Part shown: positions 35,953-46,592 of the stretch, one piece after another | Position numbering within the stretch: position 1 is the stretch's first letter | Layout: every line of letters begins with the position of its first letter | Assembly: GCA_027186245.1 (NCBI GenBank) | Contig: CP114485.1 | Coordinates: forward strand, 3,286,001 to 3,350,000 | Source: Coriaria nepalensis | Taxonomy: Eukaryota; Streptophyta; Magnoliopsida; Cucurbitales; Coriariaceae | Direction of reading: 5' to 3' | Length of the DNA stretch: 64,000 nt | Position numbers and translations under genes: made by a program | Notes under the pieces: model-generated | What the model was told of the DNA's origin: nothing | What the model saw: only the letters and a program-made list of their open reading frames with translations | Databases searched by the model: none

Positions 35953-37366
35953 TCTCTCTGTTTTATTAAGGCAGGAGGGGACTAGTACATTTCTTGTGGG
36001 TCGGTCAGAGTGACTAAAAGAGCAGAGAAATTGATAGTAAAGATTTGGACAGAGTGGTGTGAGAGAGGAGAAACAGAACAAGAAGAAGTTAGAGCTTTGA
36101 AAGAGAAATTGGGAATTGGGTTTTTACTGTTCTTTAGTTTTCTGATTGATTTGGATGATTGGGCCTCTGATCAAGGAATGTGAATATGATGAGTACTTAA
36201 GATTTTTAACATGGAGGGAGAGAGAGAGAGAGCAAATATCCGCTGGCTGAATCTAGTGAAGACAGATCGGTGCCATGTGGATGATTATACATCTAATTGA
36301 CGGCTTTTGTTTGTGATGCTGTTTTATTGAAAGTCCATTCTCTCTCATCTTTTCCATTTTCCCAATTTTCATTAATTTCTGTTATTATTACAAAATCTTA
36401 CCTAGGATTTATGAATTATGACAAATTTTCTTATACCTCAAATGTAAAAATGTAGACAAAGATTTCATGTTTGATATGAAATATGAATGGCCCTCATAAG
36501 TTTACATTAAAAATCAACATTATGAATAATTATGAGCTATTTTGTTATGAGACATTATAGATTTTTATTTTGGGATGATCAAAAGAAATAGAGATTGGAA
36601 TTAGGGGGTTTCATGAAATTAGGAGAATTGGAATTGTAATTAAATGAAATAAATAAATATAAAAATACACATTTAAATAACAGTCTAATCAAGAATGTCA
36701 TTGAAGGGAGATGAGCTGGGACAGTGGGTCCCACGGTAGGACAGAATTGAGTGGTTGATTATCTTTCTTTTGGTCAGACTTTGCAATCAATTTGCTATTT
36801 AGCAAATCAAATCAATTGGGTGTGGTGGGACCCTCGTGCACTGTCATGGGGCATGGCCCACTGACATCCGTTAGGTATTAACTAGTTTTTTAACGCATCT
36901 CATCGCTAACCGTACCGTTTCTGTTCCATTTATTAAAGTGGAGGAGAAGGCCAGGGACCATTTTTAGCCAACAAGAAGAGAGCAAGGAAAGCTGCCTTAT
37001 GGTCGGTCCTCTGCTCTTCCAACAAGGATTATCCTTTCAAAGCAGGGGAAAAGATAAAGTGTGACATAAAAGGTTATAAAAGAAAAAACCTCAACTTAAC
37101 AGAACCTTTCCCTCGGATTCCCGTTTCCCATTTCCTGTTTCGCGTTTCGGAACGAGTTTACAAAACCGATAATTTGGAGGAATTTCCACACTAATCACAC
37201 TTTACCAAGTTTGAGATTTCAACACTAATCACACTTTACTGACTTTGAGATTTCAATTCGCTTTAGAAAGGGCAGTACATAGCTGTATTATCTATGAAAA
37301 TGTACAATTCTTATTGAAGGACATGAATCTTTTTGCAAATATATATAAGAGTGTGGACAGTTAAGA
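35953..37366. other. Intergenic: pseudokinase promoter
   Basis: AT-rich, with a GA run near 36218-36232. Two near-identical copies of a ~30-bp piece (ACACTAATCACACTTTAC...TTTGAGATTTC) stand side by side at about 37190-37255. No gene recognised. Confidence 0.5.
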
Positions 37367-38747
37367 TCAGGGAATATAATACATAGGATTAGGAAGCTTG
37401 AAGGAACGACTGGATGGTGAAGAACCGAGCAAATCGCTCCACTGATCTCCGGAATTTCCGAGAATCCTATATCCCTCCATTTCCATCTCACTCCTCTTTT
37501 CCGATTTGTATAGTATTGCTAATTTCCCATGGTCATCAGCTTGCCTAACACAAACACACAATATCATGATTATGACCCCACACAACCATATGGATTGTAT
37601 AAGCAAATATAACACCTTTGCCTTTTAGTGGGACAAGATAAAAGGGCATCTATATTCTTACTTGATCTTCTATATGCTAATTTGTTACTACATCAAGACA
37701 AGGCGGAAGAGGTCTATATATATCTATATCGATATATATAGATGACATGTATGACAATGTACTTATAGATATGCATGCATATATACACATTTAACTTTTG
37801 CCTCCAACACAATGCACAAAGATAAGTCCTTTTTCCCATCCTAACTCAAGGATGGAAAACTAAGCATGGATAATAGTAAAATAGCAAATATGAGATTAGA
37901 TTTTACCTTAAAATAAGCTTGTCCCAATCCTGAAATCCAGCATTGATCAGATTGTCGACCGTACTTTTCCGATGCTGTTCATTCCGGCCAGTCAACAAAA
38001 AGACCTTGAATCCCAACTTCAAAACCTCTTGGTAAAGTTCGAAACAAGGCTTTATGGGCGGCGCCATAGCCATCACCACCCACGTATCAAATTCCACATG
38101 ATCAAAAAGCTCCAAACTGCGATACATTCCCAAATAATAATAAAACCCTTAATCCAATTACCCAATTTGAATCTAGAAATACAAGCATAAGCCAAAAAAC
38201 AAATAGTCCCTCGTTTTTAATGTATCCATAATCTATCTCTAATCCAAATTTGTACCAACCTCAGACTACATCTGACAAAGAGAAAAAAATAAAACTTTTT
38301 AAGAAAATCATACCCAAATCCATGCTCCTGATAATAGGGAAGATTGGAAAGCAAGGTCTCATCAATGTCGAAAATCCACGCATCCTTCCCATCCCCCTTC
38401 AATTTCACACTCTTGGCGTAATCTTTAGCCTCTTTAGAAACCGTCTCCATATCGATCTGATAACCCTTGCCCATCACGTAATCCTCCACATAATCCGCAC
38501 ATTCTTTCGGAATCGTCTTCCACGGATTCAGATTGTTCGCCTCCACGTTGAATCTCCAGCTCGTGCACCGTAATCTGAGTTCTTCATCGTCCATTTCTCT
38601 GAATTTGGTCATCTCAGCGGTCGGTAATTCGATGACTAATGGACGTGGAAGGAGATGCGTATTGACTGTTTCGTCTGCGAAGGAAAGGTAAAATAGAGAA
38701 GAGAGAAGGAAAATTCGCAACAAATTCATCGTGGGTATCATCATCAT
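37367..38747 (-). CDS. Acid phosphatase, HAD subfamily IIIB (VSP-like)
   Basis: Secreted or vacuolar acid phosphatase related to vegetative storage proteins, which hydrolyses phosphomonoesters. Three exons, 38314-38747, 37907-38116 and 37367-37544, give 273 residues. Four Mets cluster at the start (38747, 38744, 38741, 38729); the third or fourth would also keep the signal peptide (LLRIFLLSSLFYLSFA). HAD motif I is FDIDETLLSN with both Asp present (soybean VSPs have lost the first), motif II is LLTGRNEQHR, a Lys follows in the KSEKR segment, and motif IV is GNSGDQWSDLLG. The catalytic set is therefore complete and activity is expected. It resembles Arabidopsis At5g51260 (recalled). Confidence 0.9.
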
Positions 38748-39536
38748 AACGATCGATGAAAATTTCCGGGCACAATAAGAAAAAAGGTGGGGGGGAAATG
38801 GGTGGGAATCTGATACGGCGGATTCGAGGGAAGAAAGAGAAGATTCTTTAAATTCTAGGATCCTAAAGAACTTTTTTCGAGGGGTAGAGTGGATTCAACA
38901 ATTTAAACCATCCTCTCCTCTTCCTTCTGGGTTTTCAGAGAAAGAGGGAGGAAATAATGAAGATGCTGAATACAGACTTTTTTACTTGCGGGCGAAGGAA
39001 AGAATATCTATATATATATAATATATACATTGAGGGAGGAGCTAGCCCATGCAGTAGGAAGGAAGGGGAAGAAAGGAGTTGCATAACGGGTCGACCCGGA
39101 ATGTTGAATTTGGGTTTTGTGCTCTTTGACGGGTAGAGAAGAAGAAAAAACAGGTAAGATCTGGCCAATCAGCTGTTATTACACATCGTCATCCTCATGC
39201 AGTGGCAGGATAAATAAACAGTAAATGAATCCGGTCCAGTTTTTGAGAAAGAATCTAACACGTGATGTATATCCAATTTACGCATGTTTATTTGAATGAT
39301 CGATTCAAAGGTTATAACCACGGAAGAAACCTACATGGTAACATATGCATGGATAGATTATAGACATTTTTTTTTTGAATGTATATATTATATAATCATG
39401 TTAAATTATGTTATAATTATTAATATTATATTAATTATTATATTATAATTATGATTAAATTTAATATAATATGTCCGGTACCTATAAATTATGAGATAGC
39501 AAGTTGAGAACAGTGATGTTGCATTGATGTCGTGTC
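38748..39536. other. Intergenic: acid phosphatase promoter and STP2 3' flank
   Basis: Contains TA runs (39010-39028) and a very AT-rich block (39380-39470). No gene recognised. Confidence 0.5.
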
Positions 39537-41296
39537 CTAAATCTTTGTGGCTTGTGTTTCATCAACCACAAACCTCTTCCAAAACCAATGCTCTCTCCAC
39601 ACACTATCCATCAGCTCGATCGGGACATTCTTAGTCTCTGGTAGCAACAACAACACGAACAGGCTCATCAAAACAACCCACCCTCCAAAGAAGAAGAAGA
39701 TCCCCGCCTTGAAGTGACACAGCATTGCAAGAAAAGTCTGAGCGAAGATGAAAGTGAAAACGAACACAACTGCCACCGTTGTCCCCTGCCCTATTGACCT
39801 TATCTCCAGTGGGAAAATCTCGCTAGGAACCAACCATGGGAGCGGACCCCACGACCAAGAAAACCCAGCCACATAAACACATATCAAGGCCAACACCAAG
39901 TAGCCATATCCTTTACTCAACCCGCCATGATCACCCACTTTAGTTGCCATAATTGCCCCTGTCGCTATTTGACAAACTAACATTTGAGCACCTCCTACGA
40001 GAAACAGAGCCCGCCTACCAAATCTATCTACCACGAGCATCGACATCATCGTACAACAAGTGCCCACAACACCTGTCATGACTGCTGACAAGAGTGAAGC
40101 TCTCTCACCTAAACCAATTGTTCTAAACAATTGTGGTGCATAGAAGCCAATGACATTGATCCCAGTTGCTTGTTGAAAAATGGGAAAGCAAATTGCTATC
40201 ACAAATTGTGGCCTATACTTTCTTTGCAAGATGTTTCTCCATGGGTGCTTCATTGTCTTTGATACCTCATTTGATCTAACCAAATCTTGGAATTCGGCTT
40301 CTACGTCGTCCGTTCCTCGGATCCGTTGTAACATAGTTTTGGCTCTTTTGTGATCATTTTCGAACCGTTGGATTAAGCTGTTGGGTGTTTCTGGCAGAAG
40401 GAATGCTCCAAGTGTCAGGATTAGGGCGGGGATGGATGCAGCTGATAATGAAATCCGCCAGCCTGTGCTGCTGCGGATCCTTTCCGTGCCGTAGTTGATA
40501 AGGTTAGCAGATAAAACACCGAAGCATAGACACACTTGGAAAATACTGTTGATTGCTCCTCTGTATTTTGCTGGTGCCATTTCTGATAGATATATAGGTA
40601 TGGCCTGAAAATTTTGAAAGTCATTTTTAAATAACAGTCTGAGACAGCCTACAAATTCCAGCTTAAACTCACATAATCTAGGATAGACCGACTTAAAATC
40701 CACATAATCTTCTTATCTAGATTTCAGTTTCAATTCAAGTTACCTGGTTGGTGAAGCTAACGCCAATTCCGAGCAAAACCCGGCCAAGTATTAACATGTA
40801 GATATTGAAAGCAGCACCACCTAAGGCGCCGCCAGCAAGGAATGCGGCACCACCAATAAGGATTGAAGGTTTGCGTCCATAAGCCCTAGTGATATATGAG
40901 GAATAGAAGGTACCCACAAGGCCAGCTAGATAAAGTGAGGATGTGAAGGATGTTAATAACTGGCTATCAAACACACAGTAGTTGCTAATATGTGTGTCTT
41001 CTTTCATTCTTCGATATATTTCGGGGAAGAATTTCTTCAGAAATGGCTCCATAGAGGTCACTCCACCTTCACCACAACCCGAAACAGTTACAATATGAGA
41101 GAGATTAGTTTGAAGAATTCATCTTAATCTAATGAACTATAAGCTGGAAAGTATGCAAACCTGAAACTCCAATATCATAACCATAAAGAACACCTCCCAT
41201 GGCTGCCACCATACAAGAGACCGCCACAAACCATGTCATCTTGCCATTATATCGCTTGCCTTCAGCGTCAATCGATATCGCAAACCCGCCTGCCAT
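39537..41296 (-). CDS. STP-type hexose/H+ symporter 2
   Basis: Three exons, 41161-41296, 40744-41066 and 39537-40604, give 508 residues with the same intron positions and phases as STP1 and STP3. Family marks: [87 protein letters not shown]. The lid cysteine (SNYCVFDSQ) and its partner (LAMLCHFKAG) are present. It forms a head-to-tail pair with STP3, the next coding region starting 569 bp away, and clearly arose by tandem duplication. Transport of glucose and related hexoses at the plasma membrane is expected. Confidence 0.93.
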
Positions 41297-41865
41297 AGCT
41301 AGCTTATTGAACTTTAATCAATATGTGCAGGTGACGAGAGCGAGAGAGAGCTGAAAGATGTATACAAGAAGCAGAATTTTTTTTTTAATCGGAAGTGAAG
41401 TTTGTTTGCGCAGCTAGTACATACACAGTGTAGGAGTAGTAGAAGACAAGAGCATGAGACAAAGTTGGCACTTATTAAATGGTATGGGGGCATCTTTGAA
41501 ATTTTGAACTTGGATTATTAACTTGCCTTTGTTGACTTGTCAAGGAGCATGTGTGCGACTTTGGTATACGCACGTCGCATTCCGAGAAGAAGGACCATAT
41601 AAAATTGTTCTTTTAGTTATTACAAATCATCATCAATGTGCAGTTTGAATTAGGCCAGCCAGCTCCTCCAATTTTGGAGCAGAGTGCATTGAATATGACT
41701 AGAGAGAGACTCGAGCAGTTGAATATGAGATGAGAAAACAGAGGGGAAGTATGGAAAGCAGCTGAATAAAACACCAAATTCGAAGTCATGGCCTACATGT
41801 ATTGTGCATTAACCATATACATAGAGTTGAATAATATTACAGAAATATCATATGCTACGGTCAAA
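41297..41865. other. STP2 promoter / STP3 3' flank
   Basis: Includes the STP2 leader with a short GA run (41337-41350). No separate gene seen. Confidence 0.5.
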
Positions 41866-43765
41866 TTATACTTTGTTCTTCTCTTCATGATCTTCATCTC
41901 CTCTTTCCACTACAATCCTCTTCCAAAACCAATGCTCCCTCCAAACCCGATCCATCTGCTCAATCGGTATATTTTTAGTCTCCGGCAAAAATAGCAACAC
42001 GAAAGCAGTCATCACCATGACCCATCCTCCAAAGAAGAAGAAAGTCCCATACTTGAAGTGACAAAGCATGGACAAGAAACTCTGAGCTATTACAAAAGTG
42101 AAGACAAAATTTGCAGCCACTGTGATACTTTGACCAGCTGACCTGATCCCCAACGGAAAAATCTCGCTCGGGACCAACCAACCAAGCGGCCCCCACGACC
42201 AAGCGAACCCAGAAACGTATATACATATCAAGACCAAAACCGAATAAGCTTCCGGTTTAGTCAATATATTATGGTCACCCATCTTAGCAGCCAGTATAGC
42301 TCCAATGACTACTTGTGTCACAAGCATTTGAATTCCTCCGATCTTAAACAAAGCTCTCCTCCCTAGTTTATCCACTAGAATCATTGAAATCAAGGTAGAC
42401 AAAGTACCGACACCGCCTGTTATAGAAGAGGACAAGAGTGATGCACTCTCACCCAACCCTATTGTCTTAAAAAGTATTGGGGCATAGAATGATATGACAT
42501 TGATCCCTGTCGCTTGTTGGAACAATTGTATGGCTATTGAAAGAACAAGTTGGGGTCTATACTTCCTTTGAATAATGTTCTTGAATGGGTGTTCGATGGT
42601 CTTGGAAATTTCATTGGCTTTGATGATGTCGTCGAGTTCTGAGCCGACATCTTCTGTGCCTCGTATTTTTTGAAGTGTCAGTCTGGCCTTGTGGTGATCG
42701 TTTTGGCGTTGGATTAAGCTATTGGGCGTTTCTGGTAAGAAGAGAGTGCCTACAGTGAGGAATGAGGCGGGTACTGCAGCAAGGGCTAGAGAGATTCGCC
42801 ATCCTAAGTTGGTTTTGATCTCTGATGTTCCATAATTAATGAGGTTTGCCAATAGTACACCAATTCCTACACAAAGTTGGAAACTGTTGTTGAATCTTCC
42901 TCTGTATTTGGGTGGTGCCATTTCTGAGAGATATAGTGGGATGGCCTGCATTTTAATTGAGAAGTTGGATTAGATAGAGTTAAGAGTAATGTTATTTAAA
43001 TTAGGAATTTAGTTTTAATGATGTAACATCTTTTATGTTTAAGGTAGTATGAAAATTAATTTCATGTGAATCACTAGATAAAATTGCTTATCAACAGAAA
43101 CCAAAAATGAAAGAGAAGAATAAAGAGATAAATGTACTTGGTTTGTGAAGCCAACACCAACTCCAAGTAGTACACGACCGAGAATGAGCATGGAGATATT
43201 CATGGCAGCACCGCCAAGAGCTGCTCCGGCAAGGAATGATACACCTCCGGCAAGAATGGAACATTTACGCCCGAACGCTCTAGTAACGGAGGAGGCGAGG
43301 AAAGTAGCTACAAGGCCAGCTATGTACAATGAGGATGTGAAAGTTGTCAATAGTTGACTATCAAACTTGCAATAGTTACTAATATCTTTATCTTCTTTCA
43401 TCTTTCTATATACATCCGGGAAGAATTTCTCTAGAAATGGTTCCATGGAAGTCACTCCACCTAACAAAACCAATCAAACAACAAACCTTCTATGTACATG
43501 AATAACGGAATAATTCGAAAACCTGTCTCTCAATATGTTAGTTGAAAAGAATCCGAAAGAAGAATTCGATAATAGTATACGGAGCCAACAAGCAAGTAAT
43601 GAAGAAGGATTAATAGGATAGAAAAATGGAACCTGAAATTCCGATATCATATCCGAAAATGAGTCCTCCCATGGCTGCCACCATAGAAGACAAAATGAGG
43701 AACAGAGTGACCCTGCCATTGTACTCTTTTGCGCCTTCGGTTGTTGTTACAAACCCGACAGCCAT
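41866..43765 (-). CDS. STP-type hexose/H+ symporter 3
   Basis: Three exons, 43633-43765, 43138-43460 and 41866-42945, give 511 residues. Same architecture as the other two: [27 protein letters not shown], the lid [57 protein letters not shown] (Gly where the others have Glu), [10 protein letters not shown], and a Lys/Glu-rich tail (EDHEEKNKV). Head-to-tail with STP2; a further STP relic lies upstream at 44288-44400. Confidence 0.93.
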
Positions 43766-44207
43766 TCCTTAATTCTTCCAAGCTCCAAGAAAGAGAGATG
43801 TTAGTGAATAGTGATACTGATTCACATAGGACTAAGGATAGGAGTCATCTTTGATTAGTAGAGTAAGTCAATCGGAAAACTACAATAATTCTTGAAGCAT
43901 GTGGGGATATGACTATATGTATACGTGGGGTGAAGTGTGAAATCGAAACTCTAAATTGGACAAGTCTTGGTGAAGGTCAAGCTACATCTATTTTAGAAGA
44001 GAAACCAAAAATATGACATAATTTCAATTATCTTTAAGAGTTGTTTAGGGGCTGTGTTCGCCAATCGCCATCGGCTATTATTGACTTATGACTAAAGTAT
44101 CGAGAAATTTTGTCGTAAATGTATATGTTGTCGTTTTCCGTTTCATACAAATAATGTGTGAGATATTTATTCAACCATTATTATCCAATTATACGTAACC
44201 ATATGGA

Positions 44208-44246
<39 letters not shown>

Positions 44247-44287
44247 TATAATCAAACTGCGTTACATATTGTTCTTGTTAATTGTTA
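43766..44287. other. STP3 promoter region
   Basis: No gene recognised. Contains an uninterrupted (AT)n microsatellite at about 44209-44242. Confidence 0.5.
44209..44242 (+). repeat. (AT)n microsatellite
   Basis: About 17 AT units, seen directly. Confidence 0.9.
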
Positions 44288-44400
44288 TCATCAACCGAAC
44301 CCGGAAAACGTATATGCACGTCAAAACCAAAGCATACGCTTTACTCATATTACAACATGATCACCATCACCAAATTTTAACAGCCATTATAGCGAAGTGT
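44288..44400 (-). pseudogene. STP transporter fragment
   Basis: Matches the region of STP2 (about 39870-39955) and STP3 (about 42210-42305) that encodes the GDHGGLSKGYGYLV... membrane-helix segment on the minus strand, with many substitutions. Only about 110 bp survive. Confidence 0.65.
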
Positions 44401-44694
44401 CTGTAAATAACAGTTTGTTTGTTTGTTTTTTTTTTGCCCGAATAAATTACAGTTTGTTGATGAAGCTGATCATGCAGTTGGTCAGCTGAGAGAGAGAGAG
44501 AGAGTGAACCGGATCAGGAGGGAAGAGAATGAGCAGTCTCCGTTGACTGTTTTGAGAAGGTCAAAACAATAAATATACCGCACTGCCAACTAGCAAGGAG
44601 ATTGATTGTTTGGATAATGTGGTAACTTGTGTGGATCAGCTCTTCAAGTAGATTTCTTGAAATGCTAAATAGCTAACAAGGTTGCGGCGAATCT

Positions 44695-44790
44695 ATACAT
44701 ATAGACTATAGTGTATATACATATAGACTATAGTGTATATACATATAGACTATAGTGTATATACATATAGACTATAGTGTATATACATAT
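44695..44790 (+). repeat. 22-bp tandem repeat, ~4.4 copies
   Basis: Unit ATACATATAGACTATAGTGT plus AT. The copies look identical. Confidence 0.9.
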
Positions 44791-44962
44791 AACATACATA
44801 TATATATATATATATTGTATAATACGTGCATCATTAATTCACAATCATCACCCCCATGCATGCATGCTTATTTAATCAGCATTTTGTAACACAAACACAC
44901 TGCCCTGCGGAATGTTCCGTAGCTTCCATGCTGTATCCTATGAATGAGAATTTGACTGACTT

Positions 44963-45227
44963 TCAACATTTCCGCTGACACCTGAGCACATGACGTGAAC
45001 AATGATTCCCTTCTAGATGACGATAACATACTTTGCGCTTCCCTCTTGTTGACCCTAATATAAAACACACACAATTACAACGTCCGTAAAAATATCATGA
45101 TATATATATATATATATATATATATATCAAGAACATGTACGTAATTACCTGCGTTCATAAGCAAGATGGTGGTGATGACGATGAAGAGAAGCACATAGAA
45201 AGACATTCCCTTACGAGCTCTAACCAT
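44963..45227 (-). CDS. Candidate small secreted Cys-rich peptide (56 aa, two exons)
   Basis: Exon 1 at 45149-45227 encodes a clean signal peptide (SFYVLLFIVITTILLMNA) and ends at a good donor (GCAG then GTAATT). Exon 2 at 44963-45054 follows an AG acceptor and adds a short Lys/Arg-rich mature part of about 29 residues with four Cys spaced C-x8-C-x6-C-x3-C, ending on the last Cys. Signal peptide exon plus basic Cys-rich exon, split in phase 1 after the signal peptide, is the usual design of plant defensin-like and other Cys-rich peptides. I cannot name the family, and four Cys is fewer than in true defensins. The acceptor (TATTAG) is weak and the intron holds a TA repeat. It lies 0.7 kb from the copia insertion. 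Confidence 0.45.
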
Positions 45228-45922
45228 GTTTAACTTCTGGTCAAGCTTCTATATATTTTATATGCATCTCGTGTGCACAGTACTTATATCTGTATATCAT
45301 GGCCATCCCTAAATTGCTCTTATCTAGCTAGCCAATGGCCAAAAGGGTGAAGTCATATATATACATGTTTGGTTAACTTTTTAGTAAGCGCGTCACTGAT
45401 TACACAACTAGGGTAACATTTGGTTTAATCAAAATTTACCAAATAACATGACAGCAACTTGAATTTGGTTAATTAATCGGACAAATAAATATCTAGAGAG
45501 ATCGAAGTTGCCCGTTAGTCCTAGTTCATCTGTAGAACACCATTGGCTCTTTGCCATGTTCAAGAACTAGAGGACATATGGAGGTAGGTAGCTAGTTAGC
45601 AAGAAGAATGATTGAATGAAGAAACTATCACTAATTTTATTTGATCAATATATAAATCACCTGTTATATTATATATCTAAAATTAAATGGCCTTTAAATA
45701 TCGTCGCAAGATGCAATCATCAATGCATTTTCCCGTAGCAAACTTAGAAAAGCACACAAAATCCACGTGATTTTCATAATATTTTCTATAAATTATCCTG
45801 CTGACAAGATTAGGATCATCAGGGCCGCTCTTTCTACAATTTCCAAACCCATCTGATCTACAACACTTGATGTAGCAATCTTAATCAAATCTTACTGTTA
45901 TTTGATCCTTAAGCAGAGGCTG
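45228..45922. other. Intergenic between the small peptide gene and the copia element
   Basis: AT-rich, no gene recognised. Confidence 0.5.
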
Positions 45923-45927
45923 CTGAT
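45923..45927. repeat. Target-site duplication CTGAT (left)
   Basis: CTGAT directly precedes the left LTR and recurs directly after the right LTR at 51274-51278. Confidence 0.9.
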
Positions 45928-46592
45928 TGTTAGAATTTCGAAGTTGAGAGCAAAAAACAGAATACACTTTGTTTTCTGATAAAATTTGCTTACTTGCTAA
46001 AAATGCAAGTTTTTCATTTCATTAATACTTAATAAAGAGATGATTACAAATCAGAACAATTACTAAAGTTAAAGTAAACTAAGACATCTCTAATCAACTA
46101 GGATTAGAAGTTACAATACTAGATTGGACATTACAAAAGTGCTAAGTACAATCAAGCACACAAAAACAGCAAAAAAGCTGTTTCTGTAAAAACAGCAAAG
46201 GCAAAAAGCTGTTACTGTAAAAACAGTTTTTGGCTTTGTGCTAAAACACCAAAAGTGAGATGATGGACTTTGGCATGCTTGATCTCGAAGCTTGAGGTCC
46301 AACCAACTTAAACAAACTTGCTTGAGGTCAGAGCAGCTCCATTTGAGGTCAAAAATGCACTAAAACAGAAACTTCACAAGGCCAAAATCAATAAAACAGT
46401 AAAAGCAAGATTAGGCCTCAAGTTGAGTTTTAATGATCCGATCACCTTCAAACCAATTGCAACAAGTCATAAATGATGAGAGGAAGCTAATGGAATTGGA
46501 GTCAATGCATTTGGATTAGGGAGTCAAAAAGTCAACGTTTTTGGCTAATTTCCAATTGTGAAGTCACTAACCAAACAAGCAATCTTCAAACA
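45928..46592 (-). repeat. 3' LTR of the copia element
   Basis: 665 bp, TG...CA. Contains inverted and direct short repeats built on AAAACAGC / GCTGTTTCTGT at about 46164-46230, likely in the U3 control region. The last 16 codons of the gag-pol frame run into it. Confidence 0.95.

Noticed and set aside
44158..44406. 82-codon plus-strand frame with an Ile-Tyr repeat
   Set aside because: Comes from the AT microsatellite and the antisense of an STP relic.
46111..46302. 63-codon frame repeated at 50792-50983
   Set aside because: It is the same LTR sequence in both LTRs; there is no evidence for an LTR-encoded protein.
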